A stretch of DNA of 64,000 bases from Nocardioides sp. T2.26MG-1. Its GTDB lineage: Bacteria; Actinomycetota; Actinomycetes; Propionibacteriales; Nocardioidaceae. The position numbers were made by a program, and so were the translations under genes. The stretch spans positions 1 through 64,000 of the forward strand of contig NZ_CATNLZ010000006.1 of assembly GCF_950101795.1 (NCBI RefSeq), written 5' to 3'. Positions 50,140-58,579 of the stretch are shown here, in pieces. The notes below the pieces were generated by a model. The model was given only the letters and a program-made list of their open reading frames with translations, did not search any database and was not told the origin of the DNA. Each line of letters opens with the position of its first letter. Within the stretch, counting starts at the first letter, position 1.

Positions 50140-50698
50140 GGGAGCCGAGGAAGGCCGACAGCTCCCCGGTGATCTCCCGGAGGATCTCGGCGGAGCGGTC
50201 GGGGTCGGAGGGGACCTCCATCAGGTGGTCGGCGTCCGGCACCTCGAGCACCTGCGCGCGGGTCGACCGGGCGGCCTCCCCGGACCACAGCTCGTCCTGG
50301 CCGCCGCCGACGAGCAGCACGGGCACCCCGTCGGAGACCAGCCGGGTGATCGAGTCGAGCACGCCGGGCAGGGTCACGAGCGGGGTGAGCAGCACGTAGG
50401 CGTCGGCCCGGGGGCCGGATCGTACGACGCGGGTGCCGAGCGACTTCGCCGCGAACAGCCACCGCTCCGGGGTCGGCGGCAACGCGCTCTCCTCGGCGAC
50501 CGCGGCCGCGGCGTGCTCGGCGACCCAGCCGTTGATCCCCTCCAGCGACTCGGGCACCTGCCACCAGACCTCGCGCACCGACCACCCGTGGTCCTCCAAC
50601 ACCCCCCGCGTCCGCTGGAGGAGCGGCAGCGCCGGCGTGTAGAGCCGCCCCGGCAGGATCAGCGCCCGCCGGGAGGAGCGGTTCAGCGGAACGTCCAC
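50102..50698 (-). CDS. Alpha/beta hydrolase family protein
   Basis: A 198-aa protein starting at GTG 50698 (MDVPLNRSSRRALILPGRLY), 16 bp inside the pirin 3' end, so translational coupling is likely. It shows an alpha/beta-hydrolase order: LILPG near the oxyanion site, AAKSLGTRVV with a Ser in a degenerate nucleophile elbow, LLVGGGQDELW with Asp, and DADHLMEVPSD with His. It lacks a cap domain and is short, as in the KANL3/Tex30-like group. The substrate is unknown. It has no signal peptide. It overlaps the convergent lipid kinase gene by 38 bp. Confidence 0.75.
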   Translation of the reverse strand: MDVPLNRSSRRALILPGRLYTPALPLLQRTRGVLEDHGWSVREVWWQVPESLEGINGWVAEHAAAAVAEESALPPTPERWLFAAKSLGTRVVRSGPRADAYVLLTPLVTLPGVLDSITRLVSDGVPVLLVGGGQDELWSGEAARSTRAQVLEVPDADHLMEVPSDPDRSAEILREITGELSAFLGSLRPGRRAPRGAP

Positions 50699-51354
50699 AC
50701 CATCAGCTCCGTCGGCACCGCGGCGGTCACGGCCAGGCCGGGCCGGTCGGTGATCCGGAACGCGTCGCCGTCGGCCAGCGGCTCCGCCATCGACGACCGC
50801 CTGAGCGCGCCGCCCGCCACGAACACGTGCTGCAGCCGCTCGTCGGGCAGCGTCACCGTGTCGCCGGCGCCGAGCCGCGCGACCCGCAGGGTCGCGTCCC
50901 CGAGGGTCACGACCTCGACCAGCTCGCCGGGGGCGAGCTCGACCGCGCGCACGGAGTACGCCGGCGGCGTCCCGACCTCGTCCGGGGTCAGCCACGCCTG
51001 GACGAAGCGTGCCGGCCCGTCCGGGCCCGCGACCTCGGAGTGGGTCACGCCGCTGCCTGCGGAGAGCACCTGCACCATGCCCGGGGTGACGACCGCGGAG
51101 TGCCCCTCGGAGTCGTCGTGGACCAGCGACCCCGACAGCACCCAGGTGACGATCTCGAGGTCGCGGTGCGGGTGGGCATCGAACCCGGCGCCGGCGGCGA
51201 GCCGGTGGTCGTCGTGGCACACCAGCCGACCGAAGGCGACGTTGTCGGCGTCGTAGCGCTCGCCGAAGGAGAACGAGTGCCGGGTGAAGAATCCGTCCCC
51301 TCGCACGAGGTAGCGATCAGTTCCCCGGCGGATCTCGACGCTCACCGGCATCAT
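50683..51354 (-). CDS. Pirin-family protein
   Basis: A 223-aa bicupin: HSFSFGERYDADNVAFGRL, then AHPHRDLEIVTWVLSGSLVHDD carries the metal-binding His set of the N-terminal cupin, and GVTHSEVAGPDGPARFVQAW follows. The C-terminal cupin lacks the metal ligands, as usual. Pirins have quercetinase activity or act as redox or transcription cofactors; which applies is not known. Two ATGs in a row (51354, 51351) open the gene. Only six bases separate it from the divergent beta-glucosidase start. The alternative 649-aa reading is a shadow of that gene. Confidence 0.87.
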   Translation of the reverse strand: MMPVSVEIRRGTDRYLVRGDGFFTRHSFSFGERYDADNVAFGRLVCHDDHRLAAGAGFDAHPHRDLEIVTWVLSGSLVHDDSEGHSAVVTPGMVQVLSAGSGVTHSEVAGPDGPARFVQAWLTPDEVGTPPAYSVRAVELAPGELVEVVTLGDATLRVARLGAGDTVTLPDERLQHVFVAGGALRRSSMAEPLADGDAFRITDRPGLAVTAAVPTELMVWTFR

Positions 51355-51360
51355 TGTGCC

Positions 51361-52722
51361 GTGCCCGACCCTTCCCCTGACACCTCGCTCCCTCAGCTCC
51401 CGCCCGGCTTCCGCTTCGGGACCAGCACGGCGTCGTACCAGATCGAGGGCGCCGCGACCGAGGACGGCAAGGGGCCGAGCATCTGGGACACGTTCACCGC
51501 GGAGGAGGGCCGCATCGTCGACGGGTCCACAGGTGCGGTCGCGTGCGACCACTACCACCGGTACGCCGAGGACGTCGCGCTGATGAAGCGCCTCGGTGCC
51601 GGCGGCTACCGCCTCTCGATCTCGTGGCCGCGGATCCAGCCCACCGGGTCCGGCGCCCCCAATGCGCGCGGCCTGGACTTCTACGACCGCCTCATCGACG
51701 AGCTGCTCGCCAACGGCGTGCAGCCGATGGCCACGCTCTACCACTGGGACCTGCCCCAGGCGCTCGAGGACGACGGCGGCTGGCTCAACCGGGCCACCGT
51801 CGACCGGTTCGCGGAGTACGCCGCGATCGTCGGCGAGCGGTACGCCGACCGCGTCGAGCACTGGATCCCGGTCAACGAGCCCAACGTCGTGATGATGATG
51901 GGCTACGCGATCGGCATCCACGCGCCGGGGCGCAGCCTGATGTTCGACTCGATGCCGGTCGCCCACCACCTGCTGCTCGCCCACGGCCGCGCCGCGGTCG
52001 AGCTGCGCGCCGCCGGCGCGACCAGCATCGGCTGCGCCAACAACCACGCGCCGATGTGGCCGGCCAGCGACGACGAGGCCGACGTCGGCGCGACCAAGCT
52101 GTTCGACGCGCTCTGGAACGGCATGTTCACCGAGCCGATGCTGCTGGGCCGCTACCCGGTGGACCTGCAGCCGCTGATGGCCGACGTGGTGCAGAACGGC
52201 GACCTGTCGGTGATCCGGCAGCCGCTCGACTTCTACGGGGTCAACTACTACAACCCGTTCAAGGTCGGCGCCGCCCGCGAGGACGCGGAGATGCCGTTCG
52301 AGTTCCGTGAGCTCGTGGGCTACCCGACCACCGACTTCGGCTGGCCGGTCGTCCCCGACGCGCTGCGCGAGTGGCTGATCACGCTGCGGGCGCGCTACCG
52401 CGCCGCGCTGCCGCCGATCTACATCACCGAGTCGGGCTGCGCCTACAACATGGGCCCCGACGAGCATGGCGTGGTCGACGACCAGGCGCGCATCGACTAC
52501 CTCGACGCGCACCTGCGCGCGGTCGCCACCGCCTGCCAGCGCGGGGTCGACGTCCGCGGCTACTACACGTGGTCGCTGATGGACAACTTCGAGTGGTCCG
52601 AGGGCTTCACCCAGCGCTTCGGCCTCGTGCACGTCGACTACGACACCCAGGTGCGCACCCCGAAGCGGTCGTTCCAGTGGTACGCCGACGTCATCGCGGC
52701 CCAGACCCGCTCCCGGGGTTGA
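51361..52722 (+). CDS. GH1 beta-glucosidase
   Basis: A 453-aa cytosolic enzyme from GTG 51361. LPPGFRFGTSTASYQIEGAA opens the GH1 barrel; WIPVNEPNVVMM holds the acid/base Glu173; YITESGCAYN holds the nucleophile Glu357 (the usual ENG is ESG here); YYTWSLMDNFEWSEGF is the aglycone-end signature. Length is normal for GH1. It cleaves terminal beta-glucosides or beta-galactosides such as cellobiose after import, and would complement the secreted GH6 enzyme. No sugar ABC transporter is in the window. It is divergent from pirin with six bases between. Confidence 0.92.
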   Translation: MPDPSPDTSLPQLPPGFRFGTSTASYQIEGAATEDGKGPSIWDTFTAEEGRIVDGSTGAVACDHYHRYAEDVALMKRLGAGGYRLSISWPRIQPTGSGAPNARGLDFYDRLIDELLANGVQPMATLYHWDLPQALEDDGGWLNRATVDRFAEYAAIVGERYADRVEHWIPVNEPNVVMMMGYAIGIHAPGRSLMFDSMPVAHHLLLAHGRAAVELRAAGATSIGCANNHAPMWPASDDEADVGATKLFDALWNGMFTEPMLLGRYPVDLQPLMADVVQNGDLSVIRQPLDFYGVNYYNPFKVGAAREDAEMPFEFRELVGYPTTDFGWPVVPDALREWLITLRARYRAALPPIYITESGCAYNMGPDEHGVVDDQARIDYLDAHLRAVATACQRGVDVRGYYTWSLMDNFEWSEGFTQRFGLVHVDYDTQVRTPKRSFQWYADVIAAQTRSRG

Positions 52723-52726
52723 CGGC

Positions 52727-53392
52727 TCAGACGCTGTGACGGACGGCCAGGGTGGCCCGGACGGCGTCCTCGTCGAACTCCTCGCCGAGCCACGCGAAGA
52801 GTCCCCGCAGCGCGGCCGGATTCGCGACGTAGTCGTCGTAGTGGACGTGATAGGCCGACTCGCCGAGTGAGTCTGCGAGGTCGAGCAGCCGCCGCTCGAT
52901 CGTGGCGAGGTACTCCGACTTGTCGCCGTCCTTGGCCCACCACTTGCTCGTGAGCACGGCTGCGTGGTCGCGGGTGTTGACCAGGAACCGGGCCCCCGGG
53001 AACACCTCGCGCAGCCACGCGACGTACTCCTCGAGGTCGGGCTGATACCACCGGATCTCCTTGAACCCGGTCACCCGCGTGTCCTCCTGCGGGCGCAGCA
53101 GCGTGTCCAGCGCGAGCTGGCGGCACCAGTCGAGGGCGCGCACGGTGGGGAATCCGGCGGCGCCGAAGAAGGGGTGGGTCGGCTCGGCCAGGCGCTCGCG
53201 CCCGTAGCGGCGGACCATCTGGCGTCGCGTCGACGCGCCTGTGCGGTGGAAGAGGAACAGGTGATGCAGCGCGTCGCGGCTCTCGCCGCGGATCAGGTAG
53301 CCGGGCAGGGTGTTGAGCACGCCCATCAACAGTGTGGAGCCCGAGCGGCCGTACGTGACCACGAACAGGTACCTCAGGTCGGGCCGCGGCAT
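52727..53392 (-). CDS. Sulfotransferase-family protein
   Basis: A 221-aa protein, start MPRPDLRYLFVVTYGRSG. YGRSGSTLLMGVLNTLPGY is the 5'-phosphosulfate-binding loop of PAPS-dependent sulfotransferases, FKEIRWYQ is a core strand, and NTRDHAAVLTSKWWAKDGD is the 3'-phosphate-binding segment. The C-terminus has VHYDDYVANPAALRGLFAWL as in glycan sulfotransferases. It would transfer sulfate to a carbohydrate or lipid hydroxyl. It is divergent from the glycan operon that starts at 53436 (43 bp apart) and converges on the beta-glucosidase gene, so it belongs with the glycan locus by position. Confidence 0.8.
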   Translation of the reverse strand: MPRPDLRYLFVVTYGRSGSTLLMGVLNTLPGYLIRGESRDALHHLFLFHRTGASTRRQMVRRYGRERLAEPTHPFFGAAGFPTVRALDWCRQLALDTLLRPQEDTRVTGFKEIRWYQPDLEEYVAWLREVFPGARFLVNTRDHAAVLTSKWWAKDGDKSEYLATIERRLLDLADSLGESAYHVHYDDYVANPAALRGLFAWLGEEFDEDAVRATLAVRHSV

Positions 53393-53435
53393 GGCCCGGA
53401 GTCTAGGGGCGGACCGGCGGCCGGCGGGTGTCACA

Positions 53436-54353
53436 ATGGCCGCCATGTCCGCCCGCGTCCGGCTCGCAGCCGCCGTCCTCGCCGTCGTCGTGGTGGCGGT
53501 CCCGATCGTCTTCGGCCTGGTCGACGGTACGGCCGGGACGCTGGTCGGCCTCGCGTTCTCGGGCCTCGCGATCCTGGTCGCCGGCTGCGCCTACGCCGTC
53601 CTGGGGCTGGTGACCCGTCGCCTCGACCGGCTCGAGCGTCGGCTCCGCAAGGCTCGATCCGGCAAGCAGTCGCGCAGGGAGTCGCCCAGGGGAGCGACCG
53701 CCGCCGACCAGCTGCGCCGCGAGCGTGACCAGATCGCCAAGCGGGTCCAGGACCTCGCCACGCTCTTCGAGATGGTGCCGATCCGCGCCGGACTCCCGGC
53801 GCTCGGGCTGTGGACCGCGTCGGCGGACCTGCTCGTCGAGCTGGTCGGCCGGCTCGTCGAGGAGCGGCCGGCGACCGTGGTCGAGGGCGGCAGCGGCGCG
53901 TCGACGGTCGTCTTGGCCCTCGCAGCCCGCGAGCACGGCATCACCACCCGCATCGTCGCGCTCGAGCACGACGCGGCGTGGGCCGAGACCACGCGCGCGC
54001 TGCTGGCCCGCCACGGCGTCTCGGACTACGCCGAGGTCCGGGTCGCCCCGCTCGGCCCGACCTCGCTGGAGGGCCACCACACCCCGTGGTACGACGAAGC
54101 CGCCCTGGCGGACCTCAGCGACATCGGGCTGGTGCTCGTCGACGGACCGCCGGAGGGCACCGGCCCGAGTGCCCGGTACCCGATGGCCCCGCTGTTGCGG
54201 GACCGGTTGGCGCCGCGGTGCACCATCCTCGTCGACGACACCGACCGTCCCGGTGACGCCGACGTCGTCGCCCGGTGGCGCTCGGTGCTCCCGGACTTCG
54301 AGTTCGACACCCTCCACCTGGACAAGGGCGCCACAGTCGTGACCCGGAGCTGA
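53436..54353 (+). CDS. Membrane-anchored SAM-dependent methyltransferase
   Basis: A 305-aa protein. Two hydrophobic segments at the N-terminus (ARVRLAAAVLAVVVVAVPIV and GTLVGLAFSGLAILVAGCAY) precede an Arg/Lys-rich helix (RRLDRLERRLRKARSGK). The catalytic part has VVEGGSGASTVVLALAAREHG, a variant of the SAM-binding glycine motif, then RIVALEHDAAWAE and LVLVDGPPEGTGPSA. This resembles methyltransferases of cell-surface glycan clusters. M at 53445 is an alternative start. It opens an operon of seven genes with gaps of 10 bp or less. Confidence 0.8.
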   Translation: MAAMSARVRLAAAVLAVVVVAVPIVFGLVDGTAGTLVGLAFSGLAILVAGCAYAVLGLVTRRLDRLERRLRKARSGKQSRRESPRGATAADQLRRERDQIAKRVQDLATLFEMVPIRAGLPALGLWTASADLLVELVGRLVEERPATVVEGGSGASTVVLALAAREHGITTRIVALEHDAAWAETTRALLARHGVSDYAEVRVAPLGPTSLEGHHTPWYDEAALADLSDIGLVLVDGPPEGTGPSARYPMAPLLRDRLAPRCTILVDDTDRPGDADVVARWRSVLPDFEFDTLHLDKGATVVTRS

Positions 54354-54358
54354 GCGTG

Positions 54359-55924
54359 ATGGACGACCTGGCTACCCCGGCCCTGGTGCTGGGCGCCGAT
54401 CCGGGCCCCGTGCCCGCAGGCGTCACCTACGCCCGACCCGGCACTCCGGTGCCCGACCAGCGCTGGGTGACCGTGCTGCTCTCGGTGGCCGACGAGACCG
54501 AGCTTCGCCTGGCCGTGTCCGGCCTGCCGAACCTCGGTCGGGCCAAGCACGTCTCGTGCGAGCTGGCGAGCGCCGCTGGTCCGGTGACCACCGTCTTGCG
54601 ACCGGAGTGGCCGCCGCTGATGCAGCTGGTGGCCGAGACGCGTGGCGGTGGCGCCCAGACCCGGATGACCTTCAGGCGACCGGTCCCGGCAGCGGCGGTG
54701 CTCGTCGAGCTTGCCCGCCACACCGGCACCCCGGCGGCGTCCGGCAATCGCGGCCTGGTCGTCGACCGGCTCGCGGTCCCCCTGGACCCGACCGCGGTCA
54801 CCCAGGAGGTTCCGGCGGCCGTCCTCGGCGCGGGGCCGGTGGCCGCCACCGAGGTCCTGGCCCGTCCCCCGGTGGTCGTCGATCCGGGCGTCGGACCCCT
54901 GGACGAGGCGCTGCTCAACCCGGTCGGGTTCCGGCGCGACTGGGACCGAGGCCCGGTCCCGCTGCCTGACGGTGATCCGACGCCTGCACTGGTGGCCTCG
55001 CTCCGCGACGCCCAGGCCGTCGTCGTCGGCCCGGAGGCCGAGCCCCGTCTGGTGGCCGGCCTGTCGATGGCGGGCGTCCCGCTGGTCGGCGAGGGCTTCG
55101 CGGCGGTCGACCTCGACGACGCGATGCGCCGCGAGGAGCACTCCGTGCGTCTGCGTCGAGCCGCGCTGCGGGAGCACTCGTCCCTCGGCTGGCGACGGCG
55201 CATCGGCGCCGCGGCCGGGATCCGCACGGCGGCGTACCCCTCGGTGAGCGTGCTGCTGACGACCCGGCGCCCGGAGATGCTGGAGTTCGCGCTGCGCCAG
55301 GTCTCTCGCCAGCGCGGCGTCGAGCTCGAGCTCGTGCTGGCCGCCCACGGGTTCGAGCCCGACCCTGGCCTGGTCCGCGACCACCTCGGCGCGCGAGCCT
55401 GCACGGTCCTGCACGTCGAGGAGAGCACGGTGTTCGGCGACGTCCTGCGGGCTGCCGCCGACGCCGCCGGGGGCGACGTGGTGGTCAAGATGGACGACGA
55501 CGACTGGTACGGCCCCGACGTGATCGCCGACCTGCTCCTGGCCCGGCACTACTCCGGCGCCCAGCTCGTGGGGATGCCCGCCGAGCTGGTCTACCTCGAG
55601 CCGATCGCCACCACCGTGCGCCGACGCGGCCCGAGCGAGAACTACGGCGCCGTCGTCGCCGGCGGCACCATGGCCCTTGACCGGGGGCTGCTGCGCGAGG
55701 TCGGCGGCTTCCGGCCCGTCCCGCGCCACGTCGACGCGCGGCTGCTCGAGGACGTCCGCGCCGCCGGCGGTCTGGTCTACCGCACCCAGGGCCTCGGCTA
55801 CGTGCTGCGGCGCGCGGCTGGCGGCCACACCTGGGACACCGGCCTCGGCTACTTCCTCACCCGGCAGAGCGTCGCCGCGCAGTGGCGCGGCTTCCGCCCC
55901 AGCGAGCTCCTGGAGGAGACATGA
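54359..55924 (+). CDS. GT2 glycosyltransferase with unusual N-terminal region (paralogue A)
   Basis: A 521-aa protein. Residues about 300-510 are a GT-A/GT2 domain: VSVLLTTRRPEMLEFALRQV, VVVKMDDDDWYGPDVIADL with the metal-binding Asp run, and GGTMALDRGLLREVGGF, then GYVLRRAAGGHTWD. The first 290 residues are not a standard GT2 part; LNPVGFRRDWDRG, LRDAQAVVVGPEAEPRLVAGLSMAGVPLVG and RREEHSVRLRRAALREHS are shared with the gene at 59487 and suggest a decayed second glycosyltransferase-like module. It lies 5 bp after the methyltransferase and overlaps the next gene by 4 bp. Donor and acceptor are unknown. Confidence 0.85.
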   Translation: MDDLATPALVLGADPGPVPAGVTYARPGTPVPDQRWVTVLLSVADETELRLAVSGLPNLGRAKHVSCELASAAGPVTTVLRPEWPPLMQLVAETRGGGAQTRMTFRRPVPAAAVLVELARHTGTPAASGNRGLVVDRLAVPLDPTAVTQEVPAAVLGAGPVAATEVLARPPVVVDPGVGPLDEALLNPVGFRRDWDRGPVPLPDGDPTPALVASLRDAQAVVVGPEAEPRLVAGLSMAGVPLVGEGFAAVDLDDAMRREEHSVRLRRAALREHSSLGWRRRIGAAAGIRTAAYPSVSVLLTTRRPEMLEFALRQVSRQRGVELELVLAAHGFEPDPGLVRDHLGARACTVLHVEESTVFGDVLRAAADAAGGDVVVKMDDDDWYGPDVIADLLLARHYSGAQLVGMPAELVYLEPIATTVRRRGPSENYGAVVAGGTMALDRGLLREVGGFRPVPRHVDARLLEDVRAAGGLVYRTQGLGYVLRRAAGGHTWDTGLGYFLTRQSVAAQWRGFRPSELLEET

Positions 55925-57507
55925 GCCAGCCCCGCGTGGCCCGCAACGACTGGGGGACGCTGGAGGTCCCGGCGGTCGGCGCCTGGCAGCCGACGCTCTC
56001 GGTCTCGGTCGTCGTCCCGGCGTACGACGCCCAGCGGCTGCTGCCCTACGTCCTCGCCGGCCTGGCGGCCCAGACCTACCCCGCCCACCTGCTCGAGGTC
56101 GTGGTCGCCGACGACGACCCGCGGAGCCCCCTCGAGCTGCCCGAGGTGCGACCCGAGCGGACCCGGATCGTCCGGGTCGACCACGGCTGGGGCCGTGCGA
56201 ACGCCTGTCACACCGGCGCGCTGGCCTCCGACGGCGACGTCGTGCACTGGCTCGACGCCGACATGCTCGTCGAGCCGGACGAGGTCGAGGCCCAGCTGCG
56301 CTGGCACCACCTGCTCGACCATGCGGTGGTGCTGGGGCACAAGTGGTTCGTCGATCCCGAGCCGCTGCTCGCCCGCGCCCCTTCCGGCGACGGGCGCCTG
56401 CACGAGGCGTTCGCCGGGGCTGAGCGCCAGCGGCACTGGGTCGAGGACGTCTGGGACAAGACCGAGGACCTGCGCTCCGCCGGCCCGCGGGCGCTGCGCA
56501 CCCACGTCGGCGCCACGGCCTCGCTGCGCAGGGCACTGTATGACGAAGCGGGCGGCATGGACACCACGCTTCGGCTGGGCGAGGACATCGACCTGGGCTA
56601 TCGGCTCGCCGAGTGTGGCGCCGTGTTCATCGCCGACCGTGCCGCGCGTAGCTGGCACCTCGGCCGCTCCCACCAGCAGAGTCGTCAGGACGAGGTCAAC
56701 GACTACAACACCTACTTCCTCGCTGACCGGGTGCCCGACCTCCAGCCCCAGCGCCGTCGACGACGGCTCTACTCCGTGCCCTATCTCGAGGTCGTCCTCG
56801 ACACCCGCGGCCACGACCACACGGCGGTCGTCGCCACCGTCGACGCCGTGCTGGCCTCGACGCTCTCCGACCTCGCCGTCACCCTGCTCGGTGATTGGGC
56901 GGCGATCGCCGAGGCGCGCACCTCGCCTCTCGACGACCCGCAGAAGCCCGCTCGGCTGGTCCGAGCGGCGTACGCGGGCGAGCCTCGGGTCGCCCTCGCC
57001 GAGCGGCTGCCCGAGGGCCGCAGCCGGGCGATGTTCCGGCTCACCCTGCCGGGTGCCGGGTGGGCGCCGGCGCCCCACGCTCTCGGTGACCTGGTGCTGC
57101 ACCTCGAACGCACCCATCACGGGCTCCGTCAGGTGTTGCTGCCCGACGGCACCGTCGCCCGCCTGGAGCGGACCGCGGCCTACGCGCGTGCCCTCAGGGT
57201 CGCCGTGGCGGGCGAGGACCTCGACGACATCGTCGACGAGCTGTTCGGCTCGTGGTGGGTCGAGGCCGGTGACGCCGGCTTCCACCCCAGCTCCACGGCC
57301 CAGCCGCCGCGATCGCGAGGCACCGCGGGACCCGCCCGCGACCCGGCAGAGGCCTGGCGGCAGCTGGGTGGCAGCGACCGCGGAGCGCGGGACGGGGAGA
57401 GGCCGCCACGGGGTGCGGATCGGCTGCCCGGCTCGAGGCCGGCCGCGGCGCCGGGCCCGGCCAAGCGGGGCCGCATCGGTTCGGTGCTGCGCCGGCTGGG
57501 CCACTAG
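55921..57507 (+). CDS. GT2 glycosyltransferase with long C-terminal extension
   Basis: A 528-aa protein, ATG overlapping the previous stop. LSVSVVVPAYDAQRLLPYVLAGLAAQTYP is the GT2 nucleotide-binding start, DVVHWLDADMLVEPDEV has the DxD, and MDTTLRLGEDIDLGYRLAECG holds the catalytic-base ED. Residues 290-450 (YSVPYLEVVLDTRGHDHTAV and on) are a second alpha/beta region of unknown kind; the last 80 residues are Arg/Pro/Gly-rich and disordered. GT2 enzymes of this type transfer a hexose to a growing glycan on the inner membrane face; no membrane segments are seen. Confidence 0.85.
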   Translation: MSQPRVARNDWGTLEVPAVGAWQPTLSVSVVVPAYDAQRLLPYVLAGLAAQTYPAHLLEVVVADDDPRSPLELPEVRPERTRIVRVDHGWGRANACHTGALASDGDVVHWLDADMLVEPDEVEAQLRWHHLLDHAVVLGHKWFVDPEPLLARAPSGDGRLHEAFAGAERQRHWVEDVWDKTEDLRSAGPRALRTHVGATASLRRALYDEAGGMDTTLRLGEDIDLGYRLAECGAVFIADRAARSWHLGRSHQQSRQDEVNDYNTYFLADRVPDLQPQRRRRRLYSVPYLEVVLDTRGHDHTAVVATVDAVLASTLSDLAVTLLGDWAAIAEARTSPLDDPQKPARLVRAAYAGEPRVALAERLPEGRSRAMFRLTLPGAGWAPAPHALGDLVLHLERTHHGLRQVLLPDGTVARLERTAAYARALRVAVAGEDLDDIVDELFGSWWVEAGDAGFHPSSTAQPPRSRGTAGPARDPAEAWRQLGGSDRGARDGERPPRGADRLPGSRPAAAPGPAKRGRIGSVLRRLGH

Positions 57508-57517
57508 GGTGCCTGGC

Positions 57518-58576
57518 ATGTCGTCGACGCCGATCCCGCTCTCTGAGCCGATCTCGGTCAAACGGCGGATCGTCTTCGTCGTCGGGTCCGGGCGCAGCGG
57601 CACGAGCACGATGGCCGGCGCGCTGCGCACTCTCGGCATGCACGTGCCACAACCCGAGGTGATGGCCGACGAGTCGAACCCCAAGGGCTTCGGGGAGCCG
57701 CAGTGGGTCGTGGACTTCCACGACGAGCTGCTCAAGCGCTGCAACGTCCAGGTCTCCGACGCCCGGCCCTCGGCGTGGTTCCAGGCGGGCAAGCTCTCGG
57801 CCTTCGACCCGCTGCGAAGCCGGCTGACCGAGTGGCTCGAGACGCAGTTCAGCGACGGCGGACCCGAGCTCGTGGTGAAGGACCCGCGGCTGGCATGGTT
57901 CCTCGGCCTGTGGCGCGCGGCCGCGCTGCGGTGCGACGCGGAGCCGGCGTACGTCACGATGCTTCGCCCGGTCACCGAGGTGGTCGGCAGCAAGCAGCGC
58001 TACTACTCCGCCAAGGCGGGGGAGGTGCAGCGCGCTGCGGCCTGGGTCAACATGATGCTGCACACCGAGCGCTCCACCCGCGGCTCCGCGCGCCGCTTCG
58101 TGCGCTACGACGACATGCTCAAGGACTGGACGATCCCGGTGTTCGGCATCGGTCAGGCCTTCGACATCGACGCGGTCAAGTCCGCGACCGCCAACGACAT
58201 CCGCCGGGTGCACCAGTTCATCGACCCGTCGCTGCGCCGGGTGCAGCTGACCTGGGACGACGTCGAGGTCCCGGGTCGGCTCCGTGAGCTCGCCGAGGAG
58301 ACCTGGCGGCACCTCGACCGGCTCGCCGACGAGGACGGCGACACCCCCGAGGTGCACGACCGGCTCGACGAGCTGCGCACGGCGTACGCCGGTCTCTACG
58401 ACGAGGCCGAGGCGATCGCGCAGTCCACCGCCGTGGCCGCGCGCCGCCAGGGGCAGGCGGAGGGGACGGCCGCCGCTCCGCGCCGGCTGGCCGACCGGAT
58501 CCCCCACGGGGTGCGGGCGATGGTGCCGGCCGGCCTGCGCCGCGCGCTGCGCAAGGCGCTCGGCAAGGAGCGCTAG
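57518..58576 (+). CDS. Sulfotransferase-family protein
   Basis: A 352-aa protein starting MSSTPIPLSEPISVKRR. IVFVVGSGRSGTSTMAGALRTLG is the PAPS-binding loop (residues 18-40); LVVKDPRLAWFLGLWRAA and VTMLRPVTEVVGSKQRYY form the 3'-phosphate segment. The C-terminal 100 residues are charged helices ending RRALRKALGKER. It is unlike the shorter sulfotransferase at 52727 apart from the loop, so the locus has two distinct sulfotransferases. It is located 10 bp after the GT2 gene and 3 bp before the next. Target glycan unknown; sulfated surface glycans are rare but known in actinobacteria. Confidence 0.83.
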   Translation: MSSTPIPLSEPISVKRRIVFVVGSGRSGTSTMAGALRTLGMHVPQPEVMADESNPKGFGEPQWVVDFHDELLKRCNVQVSDARPSAWFQAGKLSAFDPLRSRLTEWLETQFSDGGPELVVKDPRLAWFLGLWRAAALRCDAEPAYVTMLRPVTEVVGSKQRYYSAKAGEVQRAAAWVNMMLHTERSTRGSARRFVRYDDMLKDWTIPVFGIGQAFDIDAVKSATANDIRRVHQFIDPSLRRVQLTWDDVEVPGRLRELAEETWRHLDRLADEDGDTPEVHDRLDELRTAYAGLYDEAEAIAQSTAVAARRQGQAEGTAAAPRRLADRIPHGVRAMVPAGLRRALRKALGKER

Positions 58577-58579
58577 GCC

